Of a stretch of 57,811 nt of DNA, positions 18,043 to 26,875 are shown piece after piece (the first letter of the stretch is position 1; each line of letters starts with the position of its first letter). The notes below the pieces were generated by a model. The model saw only the letters and a program-made list of their open reading frames with translations. It was not told the origin of the DNA and searched no databases. The stretch lies in NCBI RefSeq assembly GCF_000685295.1, contig NZ_ARYL01000026.1:1-57811 (forward strand), written 5' to 3'. This DNA is from Hyphomonas oceanitis SCH89. Its GTDB lineage: Bacteria > Pseudomonadota > Alphaproteobacteria > Caulobacterales > Hyphomonadaceae. The position numbers were made by a program, and so were the translations under genes.

Positions 18043-19242
18043 ATGCTCGAAGGATTGAAAGTCATTGAATACGCGACCTACATGGCCGCGCCGGGAGCCG
18101 GGTGCATTCTGTCCGACTGGGGCGCAGAGGTCATCAAGATCGAGCCACCGGGCGGCGACCCGATCCGGAATTTCTTCCGCACCATCGGCACCGATTACCA
18201 GGACAATCCTGTCTTCGACTTCGACAATCGCGGCAAGAAATCCATCGTCGTCGACACAACCACCGAAGAAGGCCAGGATATCGTCCGCAAGCTTGCCTCC
18301 GACGCTGACGTCTTCCTCACCAATGTGCGCCCCGGCGGCCTGGCACGGTCGGGCATGGACCATGAAAGCCTACGCAGCCTGAACCCGAAGCTCGTCTATT
18401 GCTCGCTTACCGGCTACGGCCTTGAAGGCCCGGACGCAGACCGCCCCGGTTTCGATATCGCGAGTTTCTGGAGCCGAACGGGCGTTGCGCGTCTCACCAT
18501 TCCCAAGGGCGAAGATCCCTACGCCCTGCGCACCGCCTTTGGCGACCACACCACGTCCATGTCTGCCGCCGCGGGCATATGCGCCGCCCTTGTCGAGGCC
18601 CAACGCACAGGCAAAGGTCGCCTCGTGGAAGCCTCCCTCTTCCGCACCGGCCTTTATGCTATGGGCTCTGACTTTGCGATTCAGCTCTTCTTCGGCCGCA
18701 TTGCCTCTACCAAAAGCCGCACCGAGCAAATCGTCCCGATCTCCAACTTCTACCAGACGAAAGACGGCCACTGGATATGTACCGTCGCTCGTCAGGGCGA
18801 CGTCGACTGGGTCCCAATGTGCAAGGTGATCGACCGCGAAGACCTCGCCGAAGACCCGCGTTTCACCACCTCCAAGGCTCGCCGGCAGAACATGGGGGAA
18901 GTAATCGCCCTCATCGACGAAGGCTTTGCCAAATATACCAAGGCGGAAATCTCCGAGCGGCTCGACGCGAACTCCATCGCCTGGGCTCCCGTCCAGACGC
19001 TGGGCGAAGTTGCCGAAGATCCTCAGGCTTTTGCGTCCGGCGCCATCGTGCAAACGCCGAGTTCCAAAGGTGATGGGTCGACCTATGCGTCGCCTGCGTC
19101 GCCGGTCCGCTTCCCGGGCGCAGACGATGGCCCCAAGGGGCCCTCCCCGCGCATGGGCGAGCATACGCGTGAAGTGCTTGCGGGGCTTGGGATGGAGGAA
19201 GCCAGGATCGACGCGCTGCTCAAGTCCTCCGTCGTGGCGTAA
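18043..19242 (+). CDS. CaiB/BaiF family (class III) CoA-transferase
   Basis: A 399-residue family III CoA-transferase that would move CoA between a dicarboxylic or branched acyl donor and an acceptor acid. Typical features are LEGLKVIEYATYMAAPGAG at the start, VIKIEPPGGDPIR, VFLTNVRPGGL, YCSLTGYGLEGP, DRPGFDIASFWSRTG (134-148) and MGEHTREVL near the end. No substrate can be assigned. Its proximity to mmsA, mmsB and enoyl-CoA hydratases points to acyl-CoA catabolism. The next gene, a LysR regulator, converges on it with 14 bases between stops. Confidence 0.92.
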   Translation: MLEGLKVIEYATYMAAPGAGCILSDWGAEVIKIEPPGGDPIRNFFRTIGTDYQDNPVFDFDNRGKKSIVVDTTTEEGQDIVRKLASDADVFLTNVRPGGLARSGMDHESLRSLNPKLVYCSLTGYGLEGPDADRPGFDIASFWSRTGVARLTIPKGEDPYALRTAFGDHTTSMSAAAGICAALVEAQRTGKGRLVEASLFRTGLYAMGSDFAIQLFFGRIASTKSRTEQIVPISNFYQTKDGHWICTVARQGDVDWVPMCKVIDREDLAEDPRFTTSKARRQNMGEVIALIDEGFAKYTKAEISERLDANSIAWAPVQTLGEVAEDPQAFASGAIVQTPSSKGDGSTYASPASPVRFPGADDGPKGPSPRMGEHTREVLAGLGMEEARIDALLKSSVVA

Positions 19243-19256
19243 TCGGCCGGTGCGGA

Positions 19257-20135
19257 TCAGAACTCTGCCTGACGCTTTTTCACCAGGTCAGCCAGATAGT
19301 CCGACAGGACCCTGATCCGCGCCAGCGACGCCACATCCTCGTGAACGGCGAGCCAGAATGACCTTTTGACGTCGATCTCATGCGCCAGAACGGGCACGAG
19401 CTCTGCGTGTCGTGACGCAATGAATTTTGGAAGGATGCAAAGCCCCGCGCCCGCCCGCGTCATTTCCGTCTGCGCGATGATGCTCGGGCTTGAGAGCGCA
19501 TGATTTAGCCCCGGCAGCACATCATCGAAATATCTCAGCTGTGGCGAATAGATTAGATCGTCTACATACCCGATGAGTTTATGCGAGCCAAGTTCGTCGA
19601 TGGAATTGATCGTCGGGTGCGCGGCCAGATAGGCTTTGCTGGCATACAGCTGTAGCGAATAGTCGGTCAGCTTACGCACCTTCAGCCGCCCCGCTTTGGG
19701 CCGTGTCAGCAGCACCGACATGTCAGCTTCCCGCTTCGGCACGCTGACCAGTCCAGAGAGGGCGATAAGGTCAATCGCAATGCCGGGCCACTCCGCCACG
19801 AAATCCGCAAGCGCGGGCGCGACGAAGGCCGTTCCGAAGCCCTCCGTCACGCCAAGCCGTACCTTTCCGATCAACGATCTTTCGCCATCACCAGACTCGC
19901 CGACCGCCAGTGCCAGCGCTTCCATAGCTTCCACGCGCGCCGCAAGCGATTCACCTTCAGGTGTGAGTACGTGCCCCCGTCGCGTGCGTTCAAACAGAGT
20001 CTGCCCCACATCCGATTCCAGTCGCCGCAGCCTCCGGCTCAGCGTTGTTGGATCCTGCTGGAGCTGGGCCGCCGCAAGGTCGAGCTTCTGCTGCCGACTC
20101 ACCACAAGAAAGAGTTTAAGGTCATCCCAGTTCAT
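19257..20135 (-). CDS. LysR-family regulator divergent from mmsA
   Basis: A 292-residue LysR regulator: an N-terminal helix-turn-helix (LKLFLVVSRQQKLDLAAAQLQQDPTTLSRRLRRLE) and a periplasmic-binding-like effector domain. The ATG at 20135 is the likely start; the TTG one codon upstream is less likely. It is transcribed away from mmsA, and a matching inverted repeat sits in the shared intergenic region. The natural guess is that it controls the mmsA-enoyl-CoA hydratase-mmsB genes in response to a valine breakdown intermediate. Confidence 0.92.
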   Translation of the reverse strand: MNWDDLKLFLVVSRQQKLDLAAAQLQQDPTTLSRRLRRLESDVGQTLFERTRRGHVLTPEGESLAARVEAMEALALAVGESGDGERSLIGKVRLGVTEGFGTAFVAPALADFVAEWPGIAIDLIALSGLVSVPKREADMSVLLTRPKAGRLKVRKLTDYSLQLYASKAYLAAHPTINSIDELGSHKLIGYVDDLIYSPQLRYFDDVLPGLNHALSSPSIIAQTEMTRAGAGLCILPKFIASRHAELVPVLAHEIDVKRSFWLAVHEDVASLARIRVLSDYLADLVKKRQAEF

Positions 20136-20149
20136 CAAAATCTACCTGC

Positions 20150-20176
20150 ATAAACGCAGCCACAAGCTGCATTTAT
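20150..20176. promoter_or_regulatory. Candidate LysR operator between lysR-type gene and mmsA
   Basis: Arms ATAAACGCAG and CTGCATTTAT, separated by 7 bases, form a 10-bp inverted repeat with one mismatch. Size, spacing and position in a divergent promoter region fit a LysR-type recognition site. Confidence 0.6.
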
Positions 20177-20242
20177 GTACATTTACCAGACTATACACGG
20201 GTCTTAGACTGGCCAAATCAGAAGACAAAGGGAATTCAACGC

Positions 20243-21739
20243 ATGCGCGACGTCCACCATTTCATCGACGGCAAACAGGTCACCGGCACATCGGGCCGCT
20301 TCGGCGACATCTACAATCCGAACACCGGTGAGGTTCAGGCGCGCGTGCAGCTGGCAACGGAAGCCGAACTCGACGCAGCCGTCCAAAGCGCTCAGGCCGC
20401 CTTCTTCGGCTGGTCCACGACCAATCCCCAGCGCCGCGCGCGCGTCATGTTCGAATTCAAGCGCCTGCTCGAAGCCAATATAAACGAACTCGCCGAACTC
20501 CTCTCCTCCGAACATGGCAAGGTCGTCGCGGACTCCAAGGGTGACGTTCAGCGCGGTATCGACGTGGTCGAATTCGCCTGCGGCATCCCGCACCTCCAGA
20601 AAGGCGAATATACCGAAGGCGCAGGCCCCGGCATCGACGTCTATTCCATGCGCCAGCCGCTCGGCGTCGTCGCCGGCATCACGCCCTTCAACTTCCCCGC
20701 CATGATCCCCTGCTGGATGTCCGCCGTCGCCATCGCCTGCGGCAACACATTCATCCTGAAGCCCTCCGAAAAAGACCCGTCAGTTCCCCTGCGCCTCGCC
20801 GAACTCTTCATGGAAGCAGGCGCGCCAGCTGGCGTCCTGAACTGCGTCCACGGTGACAAGGTCTCCGTCGATGCGATCCTCAAGCACCCTGACATCAAGG
20901 CCGTCAGCTTCGTCGGCTCGTCCGACATCGCCCAGTACGTCTATGCCACCGGCACAGCTCACGGTAAGCGCGTGCAGGCCATGGGTGGCGCGAAAAATCA
21001 CGGCATCATCATGCCCGACTGCAACATGGAACAGGCCGTCAAGGATATCGTTGGCGCGGCTTACGGCTCCGCTGGCGAACGCTGCATGGCCCTTCCTGTC
21101 GCCGTCACTGTCGGCAAGAAGACCGGTGACGAGTTCGTTGAGCGTATGCTGGATGCCGCGCGCGGCCTCACGGTCGGCATCTCGACCGACACAGAAGCCC
21201 ATTACGGCCCCGTCGTCTCTGCGGCCCACAAGGCCAAAATCGAATCCTACATCCAGATGGGTGTCGATGAAGGCGCCGACCTGCTTTTGGACGGACGTGG
21301 CCACACACTGCAGGGCCACGAAAATGGCTTCTTCGTCGGCCCGTCGCTGTTCGACAATGTGAAGCCGCACATGCAGTCCTACAAGGAAGAGATCTTCGGC
21401 CCCGTCCTTCAGGTCGTGCGCGCTGAAACCCTGGAAGAAGCTGCCGCGCTTCCCTCCAACCACCAGTACGGCAACGGCTGCGCGATCTTCACGTCCAACG
21501 GGCGCGCCGCGCGCGAGTTCGCTGCGCAGGTCAATGTCGGCATGGTCGGCATCAACGTGCCGATCCCGGTGCCGGTGAGCTATCACACGTTCGGTGGCTG
21601 GAAGCGTTCAGCCTTCGGCGACACCAATCAGCACGGCCCCGAAGGCGTCCGTTTCTGGACGAAGATCAAGACAATTACCCAAAGATGGCCCGAAGGTGAT
21701 ATCGGAGACCAGGCATTCATCATTCCGACCATGGGCTAG
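20243..21739 (+). CDS. mmsA: Methylmalonate-semialdehyde dehydrogenase (CoA-acylating)
   Basis: This NAD-dependent enzyme converts methylmalonate semialdehyde plus CoA to propionyl-CoA in valine breakdown, and can also act in myo-inositol breakdown. The 498-residue protein starts VHHFIDGKQV and contains GITPFNFPAMIP, the cofactor segment FILKPSEKDPS, VSFVGSSDIAQYVY, and the catalytic cysteine Cys281 in GSAGERCMALPVAV, all diagnostic for MmsA rather than general aldehyde dehydrogenases. Genes for 3-hydroxyisobutyrate dehydrogenase and a hydratase follow, so valine is the likelier pathway. Confidence 0.95.
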   Translation: MRDVHHFIDGKQVTGTSGRFGDIYNPNTGEVQARVQLATEAELDAAVQSAQAAFFGWSTTNPQRRARVMFEFKRLLEANINELAELLSSEHGKVVADSKGDVQRGIDVVEFACGIPHLQKGEYTEGAGPGIDVYSMRQPLGVVAGITPFNFPAMIPCWMSAVAIACGNTFILKPSEKDPSVPLRLAELFMEAGAPAGVLNCVHGDKVSVDAILKHPDIKAVSFVGSSDIAQYVYATGTAHGKRVQAMGGAKNHGIIMPDCNMEQAVKDIVGAAYGSAGERCMALPVAVTVGKKTGDEFVERMLDAARGLTVGISTDTEAHYGPVVSAAHKAKIESYIQMGVDEGADLLLDGRGHTLQGHENGFFVGPSLFDNVKPHMQSYKEEIFGPVLQVVRAETLEEAAALPSNHQYGNGCAIFTSNGRAAREFAAQVNVGMVGINVPIPVPVSYHTFGGWKRSAFGDTNQHGPEGVRFWTKIKTITQRWPEGDIGDQAFIIPTMG

Positions 21740-21744
21740 TCTTT

Positions 21745-22230
21745 ATGCAAATGAATCAACTGCGGAAAATTCACTATTGGTCCACGGGTCTGCTCAAGCG
21801 TTTTTTGATTCTCTTCCTCGCTATCCACGCTTCAAGCGCGTGGGCAGAGGAGCGCAATATTACTGTCATAGGTGAGTTGCAGATCGAAAGTTCAGGGAGT
21901 CTGACCGTTAGCGATCCAAAAACGGTCATTGATTTTGCGTTGCTCTCCATACTCAGTGAAGACGCGACCATAGGTGGAGCATATGTTGGCAATGCCCCGT
22001 CGATCTCTGAGGAGACGATAGAGGTGTCCTGCGCTAATCCCAGTAGTATTCGCTTATATCGAACTGTCGGATCCAGTGACGATCAGATTAGTTTCTTGAT
22101 GCAGTCTTCAAATGACTGGCCCCAATACGTTCATATTTGGCTGTATTCTCAAAGGGACTTGCCGGAAATCGCTTCTTCAATTGCGTTCAAATTTCAAAAT
22201 GGCGAACAATGCCTGCTCCCGAAAGAATGA
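21745..22230 (+). CDS. Hypothetical exported protein inserted in the valine genes
   Basis: A 161-residue protein I do not recognise. A positively charged start, a hydrophobic stretch LLKRFLILFLAIHASSAWA and an AWA-EE cleavage site make a clear signal peptide. The mature part is beta-rich with two cysteines (VSCANPS and EQCLLP) that could pair. It begins 5 bases after mmsA, is visibly more AT-rich than its neighbours and separates mmsA from the hydratase gene. This suggests a later insertion. ATG 21751 is an alternative start. Confidence 0.7.
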   Translation: MQMNQLRKIHYWSTGLLKRFLILFLAIHASSAWAEERNITVIGELQIESSGSLTVSDPKTVIDFALLSILSEDATIGGAYVGNAPSISEETIEVSCANPSSIRLYRTVGSSDDQISFLMQSSNDWPQYVHIWLYSQRDLPEIASSIAFKFQNGEQCLLPKE

Positions 22231-22266
22231 CGTCTAAACAATTATCACTGAAAACGGTCCAAAATC

Positions 22267-23043
22267 ATGAGTAACTTTGACACGATCACCTTCGAGCATA
22301 ACGGGCGCGTCGCCCTCGTCACACTGAACCGTCCCGAGAGCCTCAATGCGCTGAACCAGCAAGTGATGGCCGAAGTGGCGACCCTTTTTGCCGAGATCGA
22401 CCGCAACCCGGATATCGCGGTCACCGTGCTCACCGGCGAGGGCCGCGCCTTCGCCGCCGGGGCCGACATCAAGGAGATGCAGCCCCAAGGCTTCTCCGAC
22501 ATGTATGTCGAGGACTATTTCGCTGGCTGGGACCGTTTTGCCGCCTGCCGCAAGCCCGTCATCGCGGCCGTTAATGGCTTCGCCCTCGGCGGCGGCTGCG
22601 AACTTGCCATGATGTGCGACCTGATCATTGCCTCAGAGAAAGCCAAGTTCGGCCAGCCCGAGATCAAGCTCGGCGTGACGCCCGGCATGGGCGGCTCGGT
22701 CCGCCTCACCAAGGCGGTCGGTAAGGCCAAGGCCATGGACATGGTCCTGACCGGCCGCATGATCGACGCCGCAGAGGCTGATCGCATCGGCCTCGTTTCC
22801 CGCGTCGTGCCCCATGACGAGCTGATGAGCACTGTGATGGAAGTGGCAGAGACGATCGGCACCTACTCCCTGCCCTCGATCATGGCCGCCAAGGAAATGG
22901 TCGGCCGCGCGCTCGAGCTACCCACAACGGAAGGCGTCCGCTTCGAGCGCCGCCTCTTCCAGGGCCTCTTCGGCACGAAAGACCAGAAGGAAGGCATGGA
23001 AGCCTTCACCGCAAAACGCGACCCGAAATTCACGGATCGCTAG
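22267..23043 (+). CDS. Enoyl-CoA hydratase (crotonase family)
   Basis: A 258-residue crotonase-fold hydratase that adds water to 2-enoyl-CoA. Both catalytic glutamates are present: Glu112 in GGGCELAMMCD and Glu132 in GQPEIKLGVTPGMGG. The oxyanion-hole loop AFAAGADIKEM is also conserved. Its position between mmsA and mmsB suggests hydration of methacrylyl-CoA in valine degradation, although the sequence alone cannot exclude a general short-chain hydratase. mmsB follows after 8 bases. Confidence 0.93.
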   Translation: MSNFDTITFEHNGRVALVTLNRPESLNALNQQVMAEVATLFAEIDRNPDIAVTVLTGEGRAFAAGADIKEMQPQGFSDMYVEDYFAGWDRFAACRKPVIAAVNGFALGGGCELAMMCDLIIASEKAKFGQPEIKLGVTPGMGGSVRLTKAVGKAKAMDMVLTGRMIDAAEADRIGLVSRVVPHDELMSTVMEVAETIGTYSLPSIMAAKEMVGRALELPTTEGVRFERRLFQGLFGTKDQKEGMEAFTAKRDPKFTDR

Positions 23044-23051
23044 GAGTAGAA

Positions 23052-23942
23052 ATGACACGCATTGCTTTCATCGGTCTCGGCAACATGGGCGCCGGCATGT
23101 GCGCCAATCTCGCCAAGGCAGGCCACACCGTCCGCGCATTCGACCTGAGCAAGGACGCCATAGCCAAAGCCGAAGCATCCGGCGCCAAGGGCGCGGCGAG
23201 CGTTGCTGAAGCCGTCGCTGACGCAGAAGTCGTCGTCTCCATGCTGCCCGCCGGCAAGCACGTCCTCAGTGTCTATTTTGGCCCGGACGGCGTCGCCGCC
23301 AACGCGCCGAAGGACACGCTCTTCCTCGATTGCTCGACGATCGCCGTCGAGGATGCTCGTGAGGCCGCCCGCCAAGCCGAAGCTGCCGGTTTTATGATGG
23401 TCGACGCGCCCGTTTCCGGCGGCACGGCCGGTGCCGAGGCCGGCACGCTCACCTTCATGTGCGGCGGTCCTGATGCCGGATTCGCCCGCGCCAAGCCGCT
23501 TCTCGAGAAAATGGGCAAGAACATCTTCCATGCGGGCGCTAGCGGTAATGGTCAGGCCGCCAAGATCGCCAACAACATGCTGCTCGGTATCTCGATGATC
23601 GCCACGTCGGAAGCGTTCAACCTGGCTGACAAGCTCGGTCTCGACGCGCAGACATTCTTCGATATCTCGTCCACGGCGTCCGGCCAGTGCTGGTCGATGA
23701 CCTCTTACTGCCCCGCCCCCGGTCCGGTGCCAACGTCACCCGCCAACCGTGACTACAAGCCCGGATTCGCCGTCGCCATGATGCTGAAGGATCTCCACCT
23801 CGCAGCCGATGCCGCCCACGCAGCTGGCGCCGACATCCGGCTCGGCGAGATGGCCGAAACCATCTATGCCAAGCTGGACGAAAAAGGCTTCGGCGGTCTC
23901 GACTTCTCCGGCGTCATCAAGGACGTGCGCGGAGAGCTCTAG
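23052..23942 (+). CDS. mmsB: 3-hydroxyisobutyrate dehydrogenase
   Basis: A 296-residue NAD-dependent beta-hydroxyacid dehydrogenase that oxidises 3-hydroxyisobutyrate to methylmalonate semialdehyde, the substrate of MmsA. The Rossmann motif GLGNMG is at residues 8-13, the substrate loop DAPVSGGTAGAEAG at 118-131, and the catalytic lysine Lys171 in GNGQAAKIANNML. The last part CWSMTSYCPAPGPVPTSPANRDY is typical for MmsB. Its stop overlaps the stop of the opposed crotonase gene at the tetranucleotide CTAG. Confidence 0.94.
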   Translation: MTRIAFIGLGNMGAGMCANLAKAGHTVRAFDLSKDAIAKAEASGAKGAASVAEAVADAEVVVSMLPAGKHVLSVYFGPDGVAANAPKDTLFLDCSTIAVEDAREAARQAEAAGFMMVDAPVSGGTAGAEAGTLTFMCGGPDAGFARAKPLLEKMGKNIFHAGASGNGQAAKIANNMLLGISMIATSEAFNLADKLGLDAQTFFDISSTASGQCWSMTSYCPAPGPVPTSPANRDYKPGFAVAMMLKDLHLAADAAHAAGADIRLGEMAETIYAKLDEKGFGGLDFSGVIKDVRGEL

Positions 23943-24736
23943 CGGCCCTTGAACTCGGGCTTGCGCTTTTCGAGGATCGCATTGACGCCTTCGATATGGT
24001 CTTCGGTCTCGTGCATCAGTGCTTGTGCCGAGGCCGACAGTTCCATGATCGTGTCATATGAGGCCATGTTGGCCTGACGCATCAGCGTCTTGGCAAGCCG
24101 CAGGGCTTGTGGCGGCTGCTGCGCAATGCGTTCGGCCAGTTTCATCGCCTCGTCCATCAGCTGGTCTGCCGGATAGATTTCCGAGACAAGCCCCCATTCC
24201 TTCGCCGTCGCCGCATCGATCACGTCGCCGGTGAACAGCAGCTGCGCCGCACGTGATGCACCGATCAGGCGCGGCAGCAGCCACGCGCCGCCATCGCCCG
24301 GGATCAGGCCCAGTTTCAGGAACGTCACGCCCAGCTTTGCATGGTCTGCCGCGAGGCGAATGTCCGCCATGCATGCCACGTCACAGCCAAGGCCAATGGC
24401 CGGGCCATTGATCGCCGAAATCAACGGCACTTCCATATTGTAGAGCGACTTCACGATGACATGGATATTGTCGCGATAGCCGCTCCGCACGTCATAGGGC
24501 GAACCACCGAACGCGCCCGACCGCTCCTTCATTGCCTTCACATCACCGCCCGCCGAAAATGCGCGGCCTGCACCCGTCAGAACGGCGCAGCGGATCGAGG
24601 CATCTGCCACCACTTCGGCGCACACGGCAGCAACGGCCGGGCCATCGCCTGCCTGCCCCAGCGCATTCATCATGTCCGGGCGGTTGAGCGTCAGAACGGC
24701 AATCGGGCCGCGTTTTTCGAGAAGGAGGATCGACAT
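23939..24736 (-). CDS. Crotonase-family protein without the usual catalytic glutamates
   Basis: A 265-residue enoyl-CoA hydratase/isomerase family protein. The CoA-binding and oxyanion elements RAFSAGGDVKAM and NGPAIGLGCDVACMAD are present. The first catalytic glutamate is replaced by Asp119, and the second is not obvious in FLKLGLIPGDGG, so it is more likely an isomerase or another crotonase activity than a hydratase. ATG 24736 (MSILLLEKRG) has a family-typical N-terminus; the frame open to 24886 is extraneous. It is the last gene of an opposed group with rpiB. Confidence 0.88.
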   Translation of the reverse strand: MSILLLEKRGPIAVLTLNRPDMMNALGQAGDGPAVAAVCAEVVADASIRCAVLTGAGRAFSAGGDVKAMKERSGAFGGSPYDVRSGYRDNIHVIVKSLYNMEVPLISAINGPAIGLGCDVACMADIRLAADHAKLGVTFLKLGLIPGDGGAWLLPRLIGASRAAQLLFTGDVIDAATAKEWGLVSEIYPADQLMDEAMKLAERIAQQPPQALRLAKTLMRQANMASYDTIMELSASAQALMHETEDHIEGVNAILEKRKPEFKGR

Positions 24737-24798
24737 GTGTTTCAGGTCCCTTGGTTTCTTGCTTTGTCCGCTGTGCTGGCAGGCAGCGCAGCGTTTGT

Positions 24799-25626
24799 CT
24801 ACTGCTGGGGCACCATCGTGCGCCGCGCGCCGGGTGCAGGCGGGTTCTCCGGCGCCCCTGCAAAGCACTGGGCAAAACCCATCCATTGCGTGGCCACCGG
24901 GCCAGTCACCTTAAGTTTGGTATCGGCAATATTGCGCGTCTGCGTCACCACTTGGGCAAACTCATCAGCGCGCCCCTCAATACGCTCTGCATCATCTGGC
25001 TCGCCATACGTCCACACCTCGCCAGACGGCGCCGTCAGCGACACAAACGGCATTGGCTCGGGTACATCCAGCTTCCGGTTCCGGAACGTCCATCCGAACG
25101 TATTGATGCCCAGCACGACGATATTGCGGATCCTGTCTTCGTTCTCCCGCACGACGCCCAGCTGGTCATACACTTCCTGCCCATGCGCCCATGTTTCCAT
25201 CAGCCGCGCCGTGATCGATGAGCGCGCGCTCATGTCCGGCCCGGCCCATTTGAGGCGCGCCTTCGGATCTGCATCGGTAAAGGCCGCTGCGGTGGCTTCT
25301 GCCTGCTTTATCCAGATCGCCACCAGGTCCTGCCCTGCCGCGCCATCCACGTGTGCGATCTCGACCGGCCGCATACCGCCTGCTCGCGCCATAGCCTTCA
25401 TCTGGGCCACCAGCAGCGCTTCGTCATTGAGCTGCAGCCAGGCCATCCAGTTCCAGTAGTGGAGGTGGCGCAGCACATCATTGATCGTCCAGCCCTTGAA
25501 GGCCGTCGCCTGTCCGAATGCGGCATCGCCCAGCGGCGCGATCAGTGCATGCAGGGCCTTGCTCTCATCCAGGAAATCCCGCGCCTGCGGCATCTGCTTG
25601 TTTAATGTGTCGTTTCCTTGAATCAT
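24799..25626 (-). CDS. TIGR03084-like protein (DinB/maleylpyruvate isomerase-type fold)
   Basis: A 275-residue protein with an N-terminal four-helix DinB-like domain (FKGWTINDVLRHLHYWNWMAWL) and RLMETWAHGQEVYDQLG, matching the TIGR03084 family. The histidines in these segments could hold a metal, as in mycothiol-dependent maleylpyruvate isomerases. The C-terminal domain includes PFVSLTAPSGEVWTYG. The substrate is unknown. Its ATG overlaps the stop of the upstream methyltransferase by 4 bases. Confidence 0.8.
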   Translation of the reverse strand: MIQGNDTLNKQMPQARDFLDESKALHALIAPLGDAAFGQATAFKGWTINDVLRHLHYWNWMAWLQLNDEALLVAQMKAMARAGGMRPVEIAHVDGAAGQDLVAIWIKQAEATAAAFTDADPKARLKWAGPDMSARSSITARLMETWAHGQEVYDQLGVVRENEDRIRNIVVLGINTFGWTFRNRKLDVPEPMPFVSLTAPSGEVWTYGEPDDAERIEGRADEFAQVVTQTRNIADTKLKVTGPVATQWMGFAQCFAGAPENPPAPGARRTMVPQQ

Positions 25627-26375
25627 GTTTTGCGAAATCCCAGCATCAGCGAGACGGACTGGGCGTCGCGGCGCTTTTCCGACAGGGCGGGCACAGAACT
25701 GTTCCAGTTGAACATGGCCTGGTCCGGATTGGTCGCAAAATCAGATGCAAAACGAACGCGTGTGTCCGCTGGCGACCGAATGAACGCGATTTGCGGGTTC
25801 TCGCTCACGATACTCAGGTAGAGGTCGAGGCGCCGCTGCGCCACGGTATTGTTGTCTTCTGCCAAGCCGGACTCGACATAGAAATCGATCGCGTGAAAGG
25901 CCAGTCCGCCGCGTTTCATCACCCGGAAATGATCGGCGAAGAATGCTGGTAGGGCCGGATTGGGGACATGCTCCATGACAGAGACGGAAAACATGATGTC
26001 GAACGTCTCGTCGGCGATCAGGCCAGCGGAATCGCCAATGTAGGCATCAATGACCTTCACGCCCTTGATGGAATGAGAGGATTTTGGGCCGTTTCCCTCC
26101 CCTTCGAATTTCTCTATATTGAACAATGTATTGGAGCGTTTCAACAAAGGCAGAATGCGCGAAACGCCGCCGCCAATCTCACCGATCGTCTTGCGGTCGG
26201 CATCGGCGATCTCCTTGAACACGGCAAGGTCCTGCCATGTTTTGAGGTGTACGGCGTCAGCCTGCCACTTCATTTTTTGCGGGATGCCGGCATGGTACAT
26301 CCCTTCGACGTCGCGCTTCCTGATAAATTCCAGCATGTCTCGGCAACTCGCTTGTTGATGGCAGGAATGCATCAT
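25623..26375 (-). CDS. Class I SAM-dependent methyltransferase-like protein
   Basis: A protein of up to 250 residues with a Rossmann-type core: motif I appears as IGEIGGGVSRILPLL, motif II as LFNIEKFEG, and FDIMFSVSVMEHVPN is the typical post-motif segment, followed by FRVMKRGGLAFHAIDFYV. It resembles methyltransferase-domain proteins found near glycan or secondary-metabolite genes. The acceptor is unknown. ATG 26336 (MLEFIRKRD) is a plausible alternative start because the first 13 residues are Cys/His-rich and unlike the family. It forms an operon with the TIGR03084 gene. Confidence 0.75.
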   Translation of the reverse strand: MMHSCHQQASCRDMLEFIRKRDVEGMYHAGIPQKMKWQADAVHLKTWQDLAVFKEIADADRKTIGEIGGGVSRILPLLKRSNTLFNIEKFEGEGNGPKSSHSIKGVKVIDAYIGDSAGLIADETFDIMFSVSVMEHVPNPALPAFFADHFRVMKRGGLAFHAIDFYVESGLAEDNNTVAQRRLDLYLSIVSENPQIAFIRSPADTRVRFASDFATNPDQAMFNWNSSVPALSEKRRDAQSVSLMLGFRKT

Positions 26376-26425
26376 GGCTTGTGCGCGGGAAAAGACTACC
26401 CCTTGTTTGGGTCGACGTCGCGGCG

Positions 26426-26875
26426 CTAAGCCTCGAGCGCCGAGATCATGTCCACGCGCAGGGCATGTCGCCCACCCTCGAACTCCGCGGCCAAGAACGC
26501 ATCGACAATATCCAGCGCCAGTCCCTGCCCCACAACGCGTGCGCCGAGGGAAAGCATGTTGGCATCATTATGCTCGCGTAGCATCCGCGCCGAGAACGTG
26601 TCGGCGCAAACACCGCAACGGATGCCCTTCACCTTGTTCGCCGCCATCATGATCCCCTGCCCCGTGCCGCAAAGAACAATGCCCAACTGGCAATCGCCCG
26701 ACGTGACGAGACGCGCCGCCGCTTCACCATGCGTGGGATAGTTTGTGCTTTCCGTTGTCGTCGGTCCAATATCGACCGCCACCCAGCCCCTGGACGTGAC
26801 ATGCGCGGCAATCGCCTGGCGAAGCTCAATCGCGCCATGATCGCTGGAAAGAACGATCCGCTTATTCACTGTCAT
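26426..26875 (-). CDS. rpiB: RpiB/LacAB-family sugar-phosphate isomerase
   Basis: A 149-residue isomerase, the usual RpiB length, interconverting ribose 5-phosphate and ribulose 5-phosphate. Conserved are SSDHGAIELR near the start, the catalytic Cys69 in LCGTGQGIMMAANKVKGIRCG, REHNDANMLSLGARV and EGGRHALRVDMI. The change from the common CGTGIG to CGTGQG is minor. It leads the leftward gene group with the methyltransferase. RpiB-like relatives acting on other sugars (allose, galactose phosphates) cannot be excluded. Confidence 0.92.
   Translation of the reverse strand: MTVNKRIVLSSDHGAIELRQAIAAHVTSRGWVAVDIGPTTTESTNYPTHGEAAARLVTSGDCQLGIVLCGTGQGIMMAANKVKGIRCGVCADTFSARMLREHNDANMLSLGARVVGQGLALDIVDAFLAAEFEGGRHALRVDMISALEA

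Noticed and set aside
24341..25459. 372-residue plus-strand open frame
   Set aside because: Opposite strand of the crotonase and TIGR03084 genes, no motif.
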